DNA of 64,000 bases from Izhakiella capsodis (GCF_900115045.1 NZ_FOVC01000006.1:128750-192749), one strand, 5' to 3'. Counted from the first letter of the stretch, positions 45,644-55,224 are shown. Translations and numbers: made by a program. The notes: generated by a model from the sequence alone, not told the origin.

Positions 45644-46885
45644 TCACGCTACGCACTGATTATGATAGTGATCCCAGGCAGCCTGCATCGCCGCACCCTG
45701 AACGCTACGAAACTTAAGGTAGTTGAGCACAGATTCCAGCGCGCTCAGGGTTGCCATCACGCAATCTTTACGTGCGTTGTAGCCCATACTACCAATGCGC
45801 CATACTTTACCGTGAAGCGGTCCGAATGAGGTGCCAATCTCAATCGCGAAATCGTTAAGCATTAAACTCCGTACCTGCTCACCATCAACTCCTGTCGGAA
45901 TGACGACGGCAAGAACGTTATTCATTTTATGGTTCAGATCGCCAAAGGTTTCCAGCCCCATCGCCTGAATGCCTTTGAGCAGGGCATCACCGTGAAGTTT
46001 ATGGCGGGCAATACCTTTATTGAGACCTTCTTGCAGGATCAAACGGGCGCATTCACGAGCGCCGTACAGCGCCGAGGTAGCCTCGGTATGGTGGTTGAGG
46101 CGTTCTGGTCCCCAATAATCCATTACCATGCCGAGATCAAAATAATTGGAGTAGATGATCTCATCGTCGCCCTTGCGGTGCGCGCTGGTGCGTATGCCCT
46201 CCTCCACACATTTACGTCGGCGTATCTCTGCCTCCATTCTTGCACTGAGTGTAATGGGAGAGGTACCGGAAGGCCCGCCCAGGCATTTTTGCATGCCCGC
46301 AGAGACCGCATCCACTCCCCATTCATCGGTTTTAAGCTCATTCCCGCCGATGGAAGCCGTGGCATCGGTATAAAACAGCACGTCATAGCGCCGGCAAATT
46401 TCGCCAAGCTCAGCCAGCGGCTGTAGCATCGTGGTTGACGTATCGCCCTGTACCGTCAGCAGCATACGCGGACGAATAGCTTTAATCGCGCTCTCAATCT
46501 GATCGGGGGTAAACACCTCTCCCCAGGGTACCTCAATGGTGTGCACATCGGCACGGCAGCGACGGGCTATTTCGCACAACAGGTGACCAAAGCGACCGAA
46601 CACCGGCACCAGCACTTTATCGCCAGGCCGGATAGCCGACACTAATATGGCTTCGATACCCGCACGCGAGGTACCGTCAATCAACATTGTCCAGCGGTTA
46701 CTGGTACAGAATACGCCGCGATAAAGCGCCATAACTTCGTTCATATATTGCGTCATTGCCGGGTCATACTGACCGACAAGCTGACTTGACATGGCCCTGA
46801 GGACGCGCGGATCGGCATTTACCGGCCCCGGCCCCATGAGCATCCGCTGAGGTGGATTGATTTGAGAAAATTGCGTGATATCCAT
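45644..46885 (-). CDS. hpxJ: Class V aminotransferase, ureidoglycine/alanine-glyoxylate type (HpxJ/PucG-like)
   Basis: PLP enzyme of 413 residues. It opens with MLMGPGPVNADPRVLRAMS, has FYTDATASIGGNEL with the PLP-binding Asp, Lys200 in SAGMQKCLGGPSG as Schiff-base residue, and GKVWRIGSMGYNA near the C terminus, as in (S)-ureidoglycine-glyoxylate and alanine-glyoxylate aminotransferases. The upstream allantoin-racemase-like gene (141 bases away, same strand) supports a role in purine/ureide nitrogen recovery as in Klebsiella HpxJ. The exact amino donor cannot be told from sequence. Confidence 0.8.
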   Translation of the reverse strand: MDITQFSQINPPQRMLMGPGPVNADPRVLRAMSSQLVGQYDPAMTQYMNEVMALYRGVFCTSNRWTMLIDGTSRAGIEAILVSAIRPGDKVLVPVFGRFGHLLCEIARRCRADVHTIEVPWGEVFTPDQIESAIKAIRPRMLLTVQGDTSTTMLQPLAELGEICRRYDVLFYTDATASIGGNELKTDEWGVDAVSAGMQKCLGGPSGTSPITLSARMEAEIRRRKCVEEGIRTSAHRKGDDEIIYSNYFDLGMVMDYWGPERLNHHTEATSALYGARECARLILQEGLNKGIARHKLHGDALLKGIQAMGLETFGDLNHKMNNVLAVVIPTGVDGEQVRSLMLNDFAIEIGTSFGPLHGKVWRIGSMGYNARKDCVMATLSALESVLNYLKFRSVQGAAMQAAWDHYHNQCVA

Positions 46886-47026
46886 TTATTGTTCCTTTTT
46901 TTAGTCCAGACCGCGACAACCGGCTCACATCTGGCATCAATGTACGTCTGTTGGCACTCCGTTGCGCGGGCAAAAAGGGCGTTACGGCTACCTGACAACG
47001 TCATTTCGATAGCCCCGTCGCTGCTG

Positions 47027-47770
47027 TCATTCCGCGTTAAAAATCTGGAATTGACCACTCAGCGGCTTAGTCTCCGGGTAATCCAGGTCACCGTGCTTGC
47101 TGGTAGAGAGGCCGAGCGCGGCCAGCGATTCCACCATTTTTACCGCGGCGCTAACGCCGTCAATAACCGGGACGCCCAGCTCCAACGTCAATGCGCGCGC
47201 GAGATCAGCCATGCCGCCGCAGCCCAGCACGATAGCTCCGCTGCCGTCCTCTTTGATCGCCTGAATGCAGCGCTCACGCACCTTACGCTGCGCCATGCCA
47301 CTGCCATCCTCAAGGGCCAGCACCGGCAAGTCGATAGCGTGCAGCGCGGCACAGTGATGGCTGAAACCGTAAAGCTGAAGTAAATGGCGCGCAATAATTA
47401 ACGTCCGCGGTAACGTAGTGACGATGGAAAAACGCGTCGACACCAGCGTCGCCATATGCATCGCCGCCTCAGCGATGCCAATCACCGGCGCACGCGCCAG
47501 CTCACGCGCGGCCATCAGGCCCGGATCGCCAAAACAGGCGATAATATGCCCATCAACGCCCTGCTCGCGCCCGATTTTTATTTGCTCGAGCACGCCAACT
47601 GCAGCAATAGCCTCGTCGAAATGCCCTTCAATTGAAGGTACTCCTTCTGACGGGCAAACCGCCAGAATTTCGCTGTTCGGCCCGGCAACTGCCTGGGCAG
47701 CCAGACCAATCGTATTGGTCATCGCCTGACTGGTGTTAGGATTGATGACCTGAATGCGTATCCGTGACAT
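47027..47770 (-). CDS. hpxA: Asp/Glu/hydantoin racemase, allantoin racemase HpxA-like
   Basis: From ATG 47770 (MSRIRIQVINPNTSQAMT) the product has 247 residues, the size of HpxA from Klebsiella; AAGGAT lies about 7 bases upstream. The longer frame to 47884 lacks support. The two catalytic cysteines are Cys79 (ACFGDPG) and Cys184 (LGCGGMADL), and EGVPSIEGHFDEA and APVIGIAEAAMHMAT are family motifs. It would interconvert allantoin enantiomers; hydantoin racemase is the alternative. Allantoinase and other hpx genes are not in the window. Confidence 0.82.
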   Translation of the reverse strand: MSRIRIQVINPNTSQAMTNTIGLAAQAVAGPNSEILAVCPSEGVPSIEGHFDEAIAAVGVLEQIKIGREQGVDGHIIACFGDPGLMAARELARAPVIGIAEAAMHMATLVSTRFSIVTTLPRTLIIARHLLQLYGFSHHCAALHAIDLPVLALEDGSGMAQRKVRERCIQAIKEDGSGAIVLGCGGMADLARALTLELGVPVIDGVSAAVKMVESLAALGLSTSKHGDLDYPETKPLSGQFQIFNAE

Positions 47771-48169
47771 TTTAAAATCCTTATAACCGATAAACTGTCG
47801 GAGAAATCTGCGGGAATCAGCGCGCCGCGTTGCGCGCTGTCTGATAATAATAAAGCCGTCGTTTGCCTGACAGATATCCGGCATTTCGCGTCCGGTTGGC
47901 AGATTATGCCGACGCGCCGGATAGGTTGTTCCTCTGGCCTATACGACATCCTGAATTTATGTATATCCGTTTATGAAGCCATTCTGTTAGTCAGAGCCAT
48001 ACGCCACATTCACCACTGATACTTAGATTGGCATCACATAGTTAGCAGACTGATCATTACGCTCTGGCTAACAATTGCCTGACCGGCTTGATTGATACAT
48101 CCTGGTACAACCTGCAGACTGACTGACAGATAACACGAATAATGAATTCGCTGAATCAGGAGGTTAACA
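47771..48169. other. Divergent promoter region hpxA / mdcA (399 bp)
   Basis: Holds promoters for both directions and presumably the MdcR binding site. I see no perfect LysR-type T-N11-A dyad I would trust; AGGAGG lies 5 bases before the mdcA ATG. Confidence 0.45.
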
Positions 48170-49825
48170 ATGAACTCTGGTCAAAAACCGCTACGAAAAT
48201 GGGATACGCGCCGCAGCGAAAAACTGCGCCGTATGGCATCCGTTCCGCTAAAGGGAAAAGTGCTACCCACCAATCAACTGGTTGCCGTACTGGAAAAGTT
48301 GCTGGCACCCGGTGACCGCGTAGTGCTGGAAGGCAACAACCAGAAGCAGGCTGACTTTCTCTCACGAATGCTCGCGGAGGTCAACCCATCCAAAATACAC
48401 AACCTGCATATGATCATGCCAAGCGTCGGACGTAGCGAGCATCTTGATATTTTTGAAAAAGGCATCGCGCGTAAACTGGACTTCTCATTCTCCGGCCCAC
48501 AAAGCCTGCGGATTTCTCAGCTGCTGGAAGACGGGCAGCTCGAGATCGGTGCCATTCATACCTATATCGAACTTTACGCCCGGCTGTACGTCGATCTGAT
48601 TCCCAACATCGCATTGATCGCCGGTTATAAAGCCGACCGTAATGGCAATCTCTACACCGGACCTGGCACGGAAGATACGCCAGCGCTGGTCGAGGCCGCC
48701 GCCTTTCATGATGGCATCGTGATTGCCCAGGTCAATGAGCTGGTTGATGACGAATGTGATCTGCCACGCGTGGATATTCCTGGTTCATGGATCGATTACA
48801 TTGTGGTTGCCGATAAACCCTTTTTCATCGAGCCGTTATTCACCCGTGATCCACGGCTGATTAAACAGGAACATATTCTGATGGCCATGATGGCTATCAA
48901 AGGTATCTACGCAGAGCATCAGGTTCAGTCGCTGAACCACGGCATCGGCTTTAACACTGCTGCCATAGAGCTGTTGCTGCCCACCTACGGTGAACAGCTC
49001 GGTCTCAAGGGCAAGATTTGTAAACACTGGACGTTGAACCCGCATCCGACGCTAATTCCGGCGATTGAGAGCGGCTGGGTAGAGAGCGTGCACTGTTTTG
49101 GTGGCGAGCTAGGAATGGAAGAGTATATCCGCGCTCGCCCCGATGTGTTTTTCACCGGCGCCGATGGTTCTCTGCGCTCTAATCGTACCCTTTGTCAGCT
49201 GGCTGGACAGTATGCGGTCGATATGTTTATCGGCTCTACTCTGCAGGTTGACGGGCTGGCAAACTCATCAACCGTTACCCGTGGTCGCCTGTCTGGCTTT
49301 GGCGGCGCGCCAAATATGGGACACGATCCGCATGGTCGTCGCCATGCTTCTCCTGCCTGGCTGAATATGAAAACGCAGGCTGACCCAATGCTGCGCGGTA
49401 AAAAGCTGGTCGTGCAGATGGTGGAGACATTCCAGGCTGGCGTGAAACCTACGTTCGTGGAAAAGCTTGACGCCGTTGAGGTAGCGCAAAGCGCCGGTAT
49501 GCCACTGGCACCGGTGATGATCTATGGCGATGACGTAACCCATGTCCTGACAGAGGAAGGTATCGCTTATCTTTATCGCGCCGATTCGTTGGAGGAACGT
49601 CGGGCAATGGTCGCCGCCGTTGCCGGGATCACCGACATTGGGCTGGGCGTCGATGCAAAACGCGTCGCCGAACTACGTCGCTGTGGCAAAGTGGTCTATC
49701 CGGAGGATATCGGTATCCGTCGCAGCAACGCGACACGCTCACTGCTGGCCGCCAGCAGCGTCGCTGACCTGGTAGAGTGGTCCGGGGATCTCTATAACCC
49801 ACCCGCTAAATTCCGGAGTTGGTGA
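48170..49825 (+). CDS. mdcA: Malonate decarboxylase alpha subunit MdcA
   Basis: Acetyl-S-ACP:malonate ACP transferase subunit: exchanges malonate onto the acyl carrier protein thiol. 551 residues, coenzyme A-transferase fold; landmarks RKWDTRRSEKLRRMASVPLKGKVL at the start, HNLHMIMPSVGRSEHLDIFE near residue 85, GSTLQVDGLANSSTVTRGRLSGFGGAPNMGHDPHGR near residue 350-385. First gene of mdcABCDEFGH; the product set decarboxylates malonate to acetate in the cytoplasm without free CoA esters. Confidence 0.97.
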   Translation: MNSGQKPLRKWDTRRSEKLRRMASVPLKGKVLPTNQLVAVLEKLLAPGDRVVLEGNNQKQADFLSRMLAEVNPSKIHNLHMIMPSVGRSEHLDIFEKGIARKLDFSFSGPQSLRISQLLEDGQLEIGAIHTYIELYARLYVDLIPNIALIAGYKADRNGNLYTGPGTEDTPALVEAAAFHDGIVIAQVNELVDDECDLPRVDIPGSWIDYIVVADKPFFIEPLFTRDPRLIKQEHILMAMMAIKGIYAEHQVQSLNHGIGFNTAAIELLLPTYGEQLGLKGKICKHWTLNPHPTLIPAIESGWVESVHCFGGELGMEEYIRARPDVFFTGADGSLRSNRTLCQLAGQYAVDMFIGSTLQVDGLANSSTVTRGRLSGFGGAPNMGHDPHGRRHASPAWLNMKTQADPMLRGKKLVVQMVETFQAGVKPTFVEKLDAVEVAQSAGMPLAPVMIYGDDVTHVLTEEGIAYLYRADSLEERRAMVAAVAGITDIGLGVDAKRVAELRRCGKVVYPEDIGIRRSNATRSLLAASSVADLVEWSGDLYNPPAKFRSW

Positions 49826-50685
49826 TGAAACTACGCTCCCCAACTTGGGTCGGTGATCGGGCCAATTACCTGGCTCGCACCGCAGTCTGCTGCCTGATAG
49901 ACGAGGCGAGATTAACCCCCAAGCCTGGTCTGGTAGACGGCAGAGGCCAGGGTGTCCATCACGATCTGTCGCTCGCACTGATGGAGCGTTCAGCGTACAG
50001 CCTGGGGGCCACTTTTCATGCGCTGGCGCGACAAAGCTGGCAGCGCCCCGCAGATATCGCTCTGCGAGAAACCATTGGCCGTCTCGGACGCGAAGGCGAG
50101 CAACACATGATGCAGGCGACCCTCGGGGTAAACACCCATCGCGGCGCGATTTGGGCGCTTGGGCTGCTGGTTAGTGCTGCCGCGATGCACGCTGGCGATT
50201 CGGACAGCGACGAGGACGAGATAGCGCAGACAGCGGCCCTTCTCGCACGGTTACCGGATAGCAAAATGCCGAAAGTGTTTAGCAAAGGGCTTAAAGCTTG
50301 CCACCGCTGGCAGGTGCCTGGCGCCCGCGAAGAAGCACAACAGGGGTTTCCGCATGTGGTCACGCAGGCATTACCCCAGCTTAAGCGCAGCCGTCAATCC
50401 GGTGCTAATGAAAGTCAGGCGCGGATTGATGCGCTGATGTCGATCATGGCTTCACTGAGCGATACCTGCGTGCTGTCACGGGCGGGCATGGTCGGACTGG
50501 AAACGGTGCAAAACGGTGCCAGAGCGGTACTCCTGGCGGGTGGCTGCGCCCATGCCGCAGGCCGGAAAGTACTGGAACGACTCGATAAACGGATGCTTGC
50601 ACTTAACGCCTCCCCCGGTGGAGCCGCCGACTTGTTGGCCGCTACGCTGTTTCTTGATCGGATATGCCAGCCCGTATCTCGCTAA
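49825..50685 (+). CDS. mdcB: Triphosphoribosyl-dephospho-CoA synthase MdcB
   Basis: Makes 2'-(5''-triphosphoribosyl)-3'-dephospho-CoA, the prosthetic group precursor of MdcC, from dephospho-CoA and ATP; related to CitG. ATG 49825 overlaps the mdcA stop by one base with GGAG 6 bases upstream (286 aa); GTG 49822 is a possible alternative. Motifs: CCLIDEARLTPKPGLVDGRGQG near residue 20 and GVNTHRGAIWALGLL near residue 100, both shared with CitG proteins. Confidence 0.95.
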   Translation: MKLRSPTWVGDRANYLARTAVCCLIDEARLTPKPGLVDGRGQGVHHDLSLALMERSAYSLGATFHALARQSWQRPADIALRETIGRLGREGEQHMMQATLGVNTHRGAIWALGLLVSAAAMHAGDSDSDEDEIAQTAALLARLPDSKMPKVFSKGLKACHRWQVPGAREEAQQGFPHVVTQALPQLKRSRQSGANESQARIDALMSIMASLSDTCVLSRAGMVGLETVQNGARAVLLAGGCAHAAGRKVLERLDKRMLALNASPGGAADLLAATLFLDRICQPVSR

Positions 50686-50701
50686 TTTTCAAGAGGATAT
50701 T

Positions 50702-51001
50702 ATGGAAAAAATTCAATTGTCATTCCCCGCTCAACGCCGGCTGTGCGGCAAAGCCTGCGCAGGCGTCGTCGGTTCGGGTGATATGGAAGCGTTATACACT
50801 GCCGACCAGGGAAAAACGCTTACCGTGGAAATTATGACCTCTATTGACAACAGCGATGCACGCTGGAAAGCACTGTTTGACCGCCTGAGTCTGATCAACG
50901 GTCTGCCCGCCGGGCTGCTGATTATCCATGATTTTGGCGCAACGCCGGGTGTGGCGCGTATTCGTATTGAACAGGTTTTCGAAGAGGTGAGCTATGCGTA
51001 A
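50702..51001 (+). CDS. mdcC: Malonate decarboxylase acyl carrier protein MdcC (delta)
   Basis: 99-residue ACP subunit carrying the triphosphoribosyl-dephospho-CoA group, by family on Ser25 in VVGSGDMEAL. GAGGAT is 5-6 bases upstream of ATG 50702 (MEKIQLSFPAQRR). A longer open frame begins inside mdcB at 50516 but lacks conserved sequence. The stop overlaps mdcD by 8 bases. Confidence 0.96.
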   Translation: MEKIQLSFPAQRRLCGKACAGVVGSGDMEALYTADQGKTLTVEIMTSIDNSDARWKALFDRLSLINGLPAGLLIIHDFGATPGVARIRIEQVFEEVSYA

Positions 51002-51827
51002 CGATCGTAGTTTTATTGAATTAAAAGCCCGTGAACGCGCTCAAGCTCTTCTGGATAACGGCAGCTACCGCGAACTACTGGGGCCGTTTGAGGAGATCAT
51101 GTCGCCATGGCTCGCGCCACAGGGGATCGTTCCACAGTCTGACGACGGCATGGTGGTCGCGAAAGGGACCATCAACGCCAGGTCCGCAGTTGTTATCGCT
51201 ATTGAAGGATCGTTTCAGGGTGGCAGTATGGGCGAGGTTTCCGGCGCGAAAATGGCCGCAGCGTTGGAGCTGGCCGCCGATGATAACCGCAACAATATTC
51301 CGACTCAGGCCGTGCTGTGCCTGGAGACCGGGGGCGTCCGGCTACAAGAAGCAAATCTCGGTCTGGCGGCAATAGCCGATATCCATGCAGCGATTGTCGA
51401 CCTGCGCCGCTATACGCCTGTGGTCGGCATTATTACCGGTACCGTTGGCTGCTTTGGCGGCATGTCTATCGCCGCCGCGCTATGCAGCTATCTCATCGTT
51501 ACCCCTGAAGCTCGCCTCGGCCTCAATGGCCCGCAGGTTATTGAACAGGAGGCGGGGATTACCGAATACGACTCCCGCGATCGTCCCTTTATATGGGGCA
51601 TCACCGGCGGTGAGGTGCGCTATGAGAGCGGTCTGGTCGATACTCTGATTGGCGACGGTATCAATGCGGTAAAAAGTGCGATGAACGACGCATTGGCCCA
51701 AGGAGTACCCGCGCAGCATCGCAGCGATAAATATGCCGACTTCTTAGCCCGGCTGAACCGATTTGACACTCACCAGCAGGCAGACAGTACGCAGATAAAA
51801 CGGTTTTTTGCCCGGAGGGAAGAATAA
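50994..51827 (+). CDS. mdcD: Malonate decarboxylase beta subunit MdcD
   Basis: Carboxyltransferase-like subunit that with MdcE decarboxylates malonyl-S-ACP. 277 residues with crotonase/carboxylase-type fold: GSFQGGSMGEVSGAKMAAALELA near residue 65, LCLETGGVRLQEANLGLAAIAD near residue 105 and TGTVGCFGGMSIAAALCSY near residue 150 form oxyanion-hole segments. Overlaps mdcC by 8 bases and mdcE by 1. Confidence 0.96.
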   Translation: MRNDRSFIELKARERAQALLDNGSYRELLGPFEEIMSPWLAPQGIVPQSDDGMVVAKGTINARSAVVIAIEGSFQGGSMGEVSGAKMAAALELAADDNRNNIPTQAVLCLETGGVRLQEANLGLAAIADIHAAIVDLRRYTPVVGIITGTVGCFGGMSIAAALCSYLIVTPEARLGLNGPQVIEQEAGITEYDSRDRPFIWGITGGEVRYESGLVDTLIGDGINAVKSAMNDALAQGVPAQHRSDKYADFLARLNRFDTHQQADSTQIKRFFARREE

Positions 51828-52627
51828 TGGAACAGATCAGCAACCGCGGTGCTTTATGGCTGAAAACGCTGGCACCAGATAGCCCATTAATGCGCGGGCT
51901 TTGCCCTTCTGTACAGGTAGCCGACGGTTTTTCAGGCGAAGAAGCCGTGCGTTTTGTTGCCGTGGTGCCAGACAAAAATAACCACTACCCACGCGCTAAC
52001 AATGGCGAGGTTGGTCTGCTTGAAGGTTGGACGCTGGCAAAAGTGATGAATGAAACCATCGACGCAGACCGTGAAAGCGCACAAAAACGCCCGATAGTGG
52101 CGATCATTGACGTACCCAGTCAGGCCTACGGTCGTCGTGAAGAGGCATTCGGTATCCATCAGGCGTTGGCCGGGGCCGCCGGAGCCTATGCCAAAGCGCG
52201 CCTGGCAGGACATCCGGTTATCGGCCTTATTGTGGGTAAGGCTATGTCTGGTGCCTTCCTGGCTCACGGTTACCAAGCTAACCGACTCATCGCTTTTAAC
52301 GATCCTGGCGTGATGATCCACGCGATGGGTAAAGCGTCTGCCGCGCGTATTACGCTACGCAGTGTGGAAGAGCTGGAAAAACTGACCGCCAGCATCGCGC
52401 CGATGGCCTATGACGTCGGTCACTACGCTACCCTCGGCCTGCTCGCAGCATTGCTGGACATTACCAACCCCGATGCACCGTCCGACGACGACGTTGCACG
52501 GGTAATCGACGCCTTGCAGCAGGCGATCGACGACGCGCGTCGCGATCCCAGCCTGAAATCACGTCTCGGTGCCGATAATCGTCGTCGCTCTGGCCTGGTG
52601 CGCGAGCGAATGCGTGCCTGCTGGTAA
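51827..52627 (+). CDS. mdcE: Malonate decarboxylase gamma subunit MdcE
   Basis: Second half of the malonyl-S-ACP decarboxylase. 266 residues; conserved IIDVPSQAYGRREEAFGIHQALAGAAGAYAKARLAGHPVIGLIVGKAMSGAFLAHGYQ spans about residues 88-145, with the glycine-rich oxyanion segment GKAMSGAF. Starts at the TAATG junction with mdcD. Confidence 0.96.
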   Translation: MEQISNRGALWLKTLAPDSPLMRGLCPSVQVADGFSGEEAVRFVAVVPDKNNHYPRANNGEVGLLEGWTLAKVMNETIDADRESAQKRPIVAIIDVPSQAYGRREEAFGIHQALAGAAGAYAKARLAGHPVIGLIVGKAMSGAFLAHGYQANRLIAFNDPGVMIHAMGKASAARITLRSVEELEKLTASIAPMAYDVGHYATLGLLAALLDITNPDAPSDDDVARVIDALQQAIDDARRDPSLKSRLGADNRRRSGLVRERMRACW

Positions 52628-52650
52628 AAATTTGAAAACACCTGCTAAAA

Positions 52651-52680
52651 GCAGAATTCTGCGAGCGCAATTTTGCGCTC
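52651..52680 (+). other. Palindrome and hairpin between mdcE and mdcF
   Basis: GCAGAATTCTGC (52651-52662) is directly followed by GAGCGCAA-TT-TTGCGCTC (52663-52680). There is no T-run. The stems may stabilise the upstream mRNA and lower expression of the transporter and accessory genes relative to the enzyme subunits. Confidence 0.6.
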
Positions 52681-52742
52681 ACAGCCTGAGTCTGCTCTCT
52701 GAAAATGATAACCATCGCATTACTTTTCATTACAGGTGATTT

Positions 52743-53702
52743 ATGACTTATGTGATTATTCATGCTCTTGCGCCCATTTTTGTCATCATGCTGCTAGGCT
52801 TCTGGGCTGGCAAAGCGAAAATGGTCGACAATAATAATGTTTCGTTGCTCAACGTCTTTGTGATGGACTTCGCCCTGCCAGCCACGCTGTTCAGCGCAAC
52901 AGCGCAAACCCCCTGGTCTGGCATCATTGCCCGCTCGCCGCTGATCGTGGTACTGATTGGCGCAATGTGGATTACCTATGCTGCCGTGTATTTTCTTGCC
53001 ATCAGAATTTTCAAAAAATCGCCGCAAGATGCCGCCGTGTTAACATTGACGGTGGCCCTGCCAAACTATGCTGCTCTGGGTTTGCCTGTCCTGAATAGCG
53101 TGCTGGGTGAAAGCCCTTCAACCTCCCTATCGGTGGCGGTGTCCATTGCCTGTGGCTCGGTGCTGTTGACCCCATTCTGCCTGTTGATCCTTGAGCGGGA
53201 GAAGGCGCTGGCCGCCGGAGAAAACAGCAATTCGATGCTGTCAATGCTGCCGCTGCTAATCGCACGTTCCGTGAAAAAACCAATCGTCTGGGGTCCGCTA
53301 CTGGGTGTCATTTTATCCGCCGCCCACATCAAAACGCCTGATATTCTCCTGGCGTCGATCAAACCACTGGGACTGGCCGCAACAGCCGCCGCGCTGTTTC
53401 TAACCGGGATGATCTTGTCTGCGCGTAAGCTGCAATTAAACACGGTGGTGAATCTTTCCACTGTCGTAACGCTACTGGTTCAGCCTTTTATCGCCTGGTG
53501 CATTGTGCTGCTATTGGGTTTGCACGATTCTGTCGCTATCACCGCGATCCTGATGATGGCGCTGTCTGGCGGCTTCTTCGGCGTCGTATTCGGTAACCGC
53601 TTTGGCGTGCAGTCACCGGATGCCGAAGCCGTATTGCTGCTGAGTTCCTCGCTGAGCATTCTTACATTGCCGCTGTTTATAACGTTAACTTCAGGAAGCT
53701 GA
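52743..53702 (+). CDS. mdcF: Malonate transporter MdcF (AEC family)
   Basis: Auxin-efflux-carrier family membrane protein of 319 residues with about ten hydrophobic segments arranged in two halves. In mdc operons it is the malonate importer. The N-terminal VIIHALAPIFVIMLLGFWAGKAKMVDNNN and the proline-containing segments VALPNYAALGLPVLNSVLGE and KPIVWGPLLGVILS are typical of the family. It is separated from mdcE by 115 bases with hairpins, and overlaps mdcG by one base. Confidence 0.95.
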   Translation: MTYVIIHALAPIFVIMLLGFWAGKAKMVDNNNVSLLNVFVMDFALPATLFSATAQTPWSGIIARSPLIVVLIGAMWITYAAVYFLAIRIFKKSPQDAAVLTLTVALPNYAALGLPVLNSVLGESPSTSLSVAVSIACGSVLLTPFCLLILEREKALAAGENSNSMLSMLPLLIARSVKKPIVWGPLLGVILSAAHIKTPDILLASIKPLGLAATAAALFLTGMILSARKLQLNTVVNLSTVVTLLVQPFIAWCIVLLLGLHDSVAITAILMMALSGGFFGVVFGNRFGVQSPDAEAVLLLSSSLSILTLPLFITLTSGS

Positions 53703-54322
53703 TGATGTTATCTCCCCCACGCCCGCATGACCTGCTATGGCTCAGTAGTGTTCAGGCATTGGAGGATATTCAGGATAAATGGGTTGACGACTTGTGGCAT
53801 TACGGACTGCCTGTGGTGGTACGTCGCGATACGGATACCGACGGGCGCATACCTGTTGGCGTGCGAGGTATGAAACGCGGGCAGCGCGCAGCGGGTTGGG
53901 TGCAGGCAGCCGCAATTACCCGGCTGGTTATGCCCGAAACGCTGGCTGATAAGCAAACATTGCTGCGCTCCTCTCATCTTTCACAGCCACCGGTACAGGC
54001 AGCGATAACGCTGACGGACCAGCACTGGCCGTGGTCGTGGGGGATCACCGGCAGCACCGGATACGCGTTGGCAACCAATATTCCGGTATTGCATGCCGAT
54101 AGCGATCTCGATCTGTTGATACGAGCACCCAGCCCTCCCGATAGGGAGGCGCTGTTGCACTGGCAATCCCAAACGGTGTCGCTGCCGTGTCGTGTCGATA
54201 CTCAGCTGGCAACGCCTTTTGGCGCAGTTGCACTTAGTGAGTGGCTGCGCGGTGGCCGGGTGTTGCTAAAAACTTCGCAAGGCCCAAGGCTGACTAAAGC
54301 ACCCTGGAATAGCGAGGAGTAA
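53702..54322 (+). CDS. mdcG: Phosphoribosyl-dephospho-CoA transferase MdcG
   Basis: Holo-ACP synthase of the system: attaches the prosthetic group made by MdcB to apo-MdcC, releasing pyrophosphate. 206 residues, nucleotidyltransferase fold with Asp residues in VLHADSDLDLLIRAP near residue 133 and WSWGITGSTGYAL before it. The two first codons are both ATG (53702 and 53705); the TGATG overlap with mdcF suits the first. Confidence 0.95.
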   Translation: MMLSPPRPHDLLWLSSVQALEDIQDKWVDDLWHYGLPVVVRRDTDTDGRIPVGVRGMKRGQRAAGWVQAAAITRLVMPETLADKQTLLRSSHLSQPPVQAAITLTDQHWPWSWGITGSTGYALATNIPVLHADSDLDLLIRAPSPPDREALLHWQSQTVSLPCRVDTQLATPFGAVALSEWLRGGRVLLKTSQGPRLTKAPWNSEE

Positions 54323-55224
54323 TGAAAATTTTATTCACTTTTCCCGGTCAGGGATCTCAGCGCCCTGGCATGCTACAAAATCTACCGGATGGCGATAATA
54401 TCCGGGCTGAAGTTCGTGCAGTGCTGGGCGATGAAGTAGAAACACTGGATACCAAAGCGGCACTTTGTCACACCCGGGCGGTGCAACTCAGTCTGTTGAT
54501 CACCGGCGTGGCCTGGGCGCGTGCGCTGATGGCGCGCTGTCTGATGCCTGATATTGTCAGCGGTTTGTCGATAGGCGCTTATCCGGCGGCGGTAGTTGCC
54601 GGTGCGCTGAACTTTGCTGACGCGCTGCAGCTGGTTGCGCTGCGTGGCGAGCTGATGGAGCGCGCTTATCCACACGGTTATGGCCTAACGGCCATTGTCG
54701 GATTAACCCGCGATCGTCTGGTACCGCTGATGCAGGGAAGCAAAACATGGCTTGCCAATCTTAACGCTGAAACACAAATTGTGATTGCCGGCAGTGATGA
54801 AGAGATGGCTAAGGTTGCACACAAGGCGTTAGCTGCCGGCGCTTGCAAAGCGCAACGCCTGGCAGTGAGCGTTCCCTCCCACTGCTCACTGCTGGATAAA
54901 CCCGCTGCTGCGCTGGCTCAGGCATTTTCTGCCATCACCCTGAGCCGCCCACGCTGCGCCCTGCTCAGCGGCTCCAGCGGGCGCGTACTGTGGGAACCGC
55001 AAAAAATTGCTGATGATTTAGCATTTAATATGGCACGCACCGTCCAGTGGCAGGATGCAGTGATAGCAGCTAACCAGCGTGATGCCCGGCTGGCAATCGA
55101 AATGCCGCCTGGCGGGATACTCACCTGCTTAACGCGCCAGGCAGGTTGGGTGGGTGAAAGTGTTTCTCTTGAAAGTAGCGGCATTGACGTTGCCTGTCAC
55201 CTGGCGAATGCTCTCAGGAAATGA
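54322..55224 (+). CDS. mdcH: Malonyl-CoA:ACP acyltransferase MdcH
   Basis: Loads malonyl onto holo-MdcC to start the cycle. 300 residues, FabD-like fold: FTFPGQGSQRPGML at the start, nucleophile Ser83 in GLSIGAYPAA (His of the usual GHSxG is Leu, as in other MdcH), and VPSHCSLLDKPA with the active-site His near residue 190. Starts at a TAATG junction with mdcG. Last gene of the operon; its end overlaps convergent mdcR by 11 bases. Confidence 0.95.
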   Translation: MKILFTFPGQGSQRPGMLQNLPDGDNIRAEVRAVLGDEVETLDTKAALCHTRAVQLSLLITGVAWARALMARCLMPDIVSGLSIGAYPAAVVAGALNFADALQLVALRGELMERAYPHGYGLTAIVGLTRDRLVPLMQGSKTWLANLNAETQIVIAGSDEEMAKVAHKALAAGACKAQRLAVSVPSHCSLLDKPAAALAQAFSAITLSRPRCALLSGSSGRVLWEPQKIADDLAFNMARTVQWQDAVIAANQRDARLAIEMPPGGILTCLTRQAGWVGESVSLESSGIDVACHLANALRK

